The notes under the pieces are model-generated. The model ran no database searches, was not told the DNA's origin, and saw only the letters and a program-made list of their open reading frames with translations. DNA of 64,000 nt from the NCBI GenBank assembly GCA_040880285.1, contig JBBDIT010000021.1, forward strand, positions 94,073 through 158,072, read 5' to 3'. Source of the stretch: JANQJA01 sp040880285 (lineage in GTDB: Bacteria > Pseudomonadota > Gammaproteobacteria > Pseudomonadales > Azotimanducaceae). The translations under genes and the position numbers were made by a program. This document shows, one piece after another, positions 63,965-64,000 of the stretch (position 1 is the first letter of the stretch; every line of letters begins with the position of its first letter).

Positions 63965-64000
63965 GAGCCAGATATCCTTCGTTGACATAGGAGTACCTCT

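Noticed and set aside
1..64000. CRISPR arrays, rRNA genes, IS elements and phage genes
   Set aside because: No direct-repeat array, transposase, integrase or ribosomal RNA sequence was recognised on either strand.

Overview
The window looks like chromosomal DNA of a Gram-negative, probably marine, heterotrophic proteobacterium, most likely a gammaproteobacterium. The basis is a TonB-dependent receptor, several lipoproteins, a DUF3450/TtpC-type/ExbB/ExbD/TonB/TPR operon of the Vibrio TonB2 kind, a TctCBA tripartite transporter, glutathione reductase and RsgA. Species was not determined. There is no rRNA, tRNA, CRISPR array or recognisable transposon; all starts, domains and functions are read from sequence alone.

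Left third (1-26.3 kb): an accessory-looking locus of exported hydrolases. It opens with a PhoD-like phosphatase cut by the window edge and a nitroreductase. A minus-strand block follows: TonB receptor, VCBS/FG-GAP lipoprotein, two tandem DUF3604 (PHP-like) lipoproteins with a broken carboxylesterase tail between them, and a HupE/UreJ-like membrane protein. Divergent from the receptor is a plus-strand DUF3604-HupE pair plus an SDR. Facing it is a second minus-strand operon: alpha/beta hydrolase, GH43-like beta-propeller lipoprotein, DUF3604, M28-like protein without metal ligands, membrane-anchored PpiC-type isomerase, and a third HupE-like protein. In all, four DUF3604 and three HupE-like genes lie within 25 kb, and every HupE gene is in a unit that also carries DUF3604. 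I read this as a surface hydrolysis and uptake locus in which HupE-like proteins may supply or remove the metal needed by the PHP-type enzymes.

Middle (26.5-47.9 kb): a double-HTH TetR regulator, a four-gene oligopeptide-type ABC operon with a permease-ATPase fusion, and an AhpD-like gene with an in-frame TGA in a CxxC-type motif followed by a SECIS-like hairpin, a likely selenoprotein. Next to it is a scar where a second AhpD-like gene and a PilZ gene are truncated into each other. Then come a MaoC-like protein, a tandem CaiB/BaiF CoA-transferase, a GNAT, an S1/P1 nuclease, an Npt-like carrier, an alphaproteobacterial-type SerC, a Tat-type carboxylesterase, TctCBA and RsgA.

Right part (47.9-64 kb): the TonB2-type energising operon, ending in a clear intrinsic terminator, then mostly housekeeping genes: dienelactone hydrolase, PreP-like M16 peptidase, AGCS symporter, glutathione reductase, DOMON-like protein, DUF1343/NamZ-like protein, LeuB-like dehydrogenase, an overlooked 57-aa membrane protein and a DUF3806 protein. 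The TonB operon could energise the receptor at 10-14 kb, but that link is inference.
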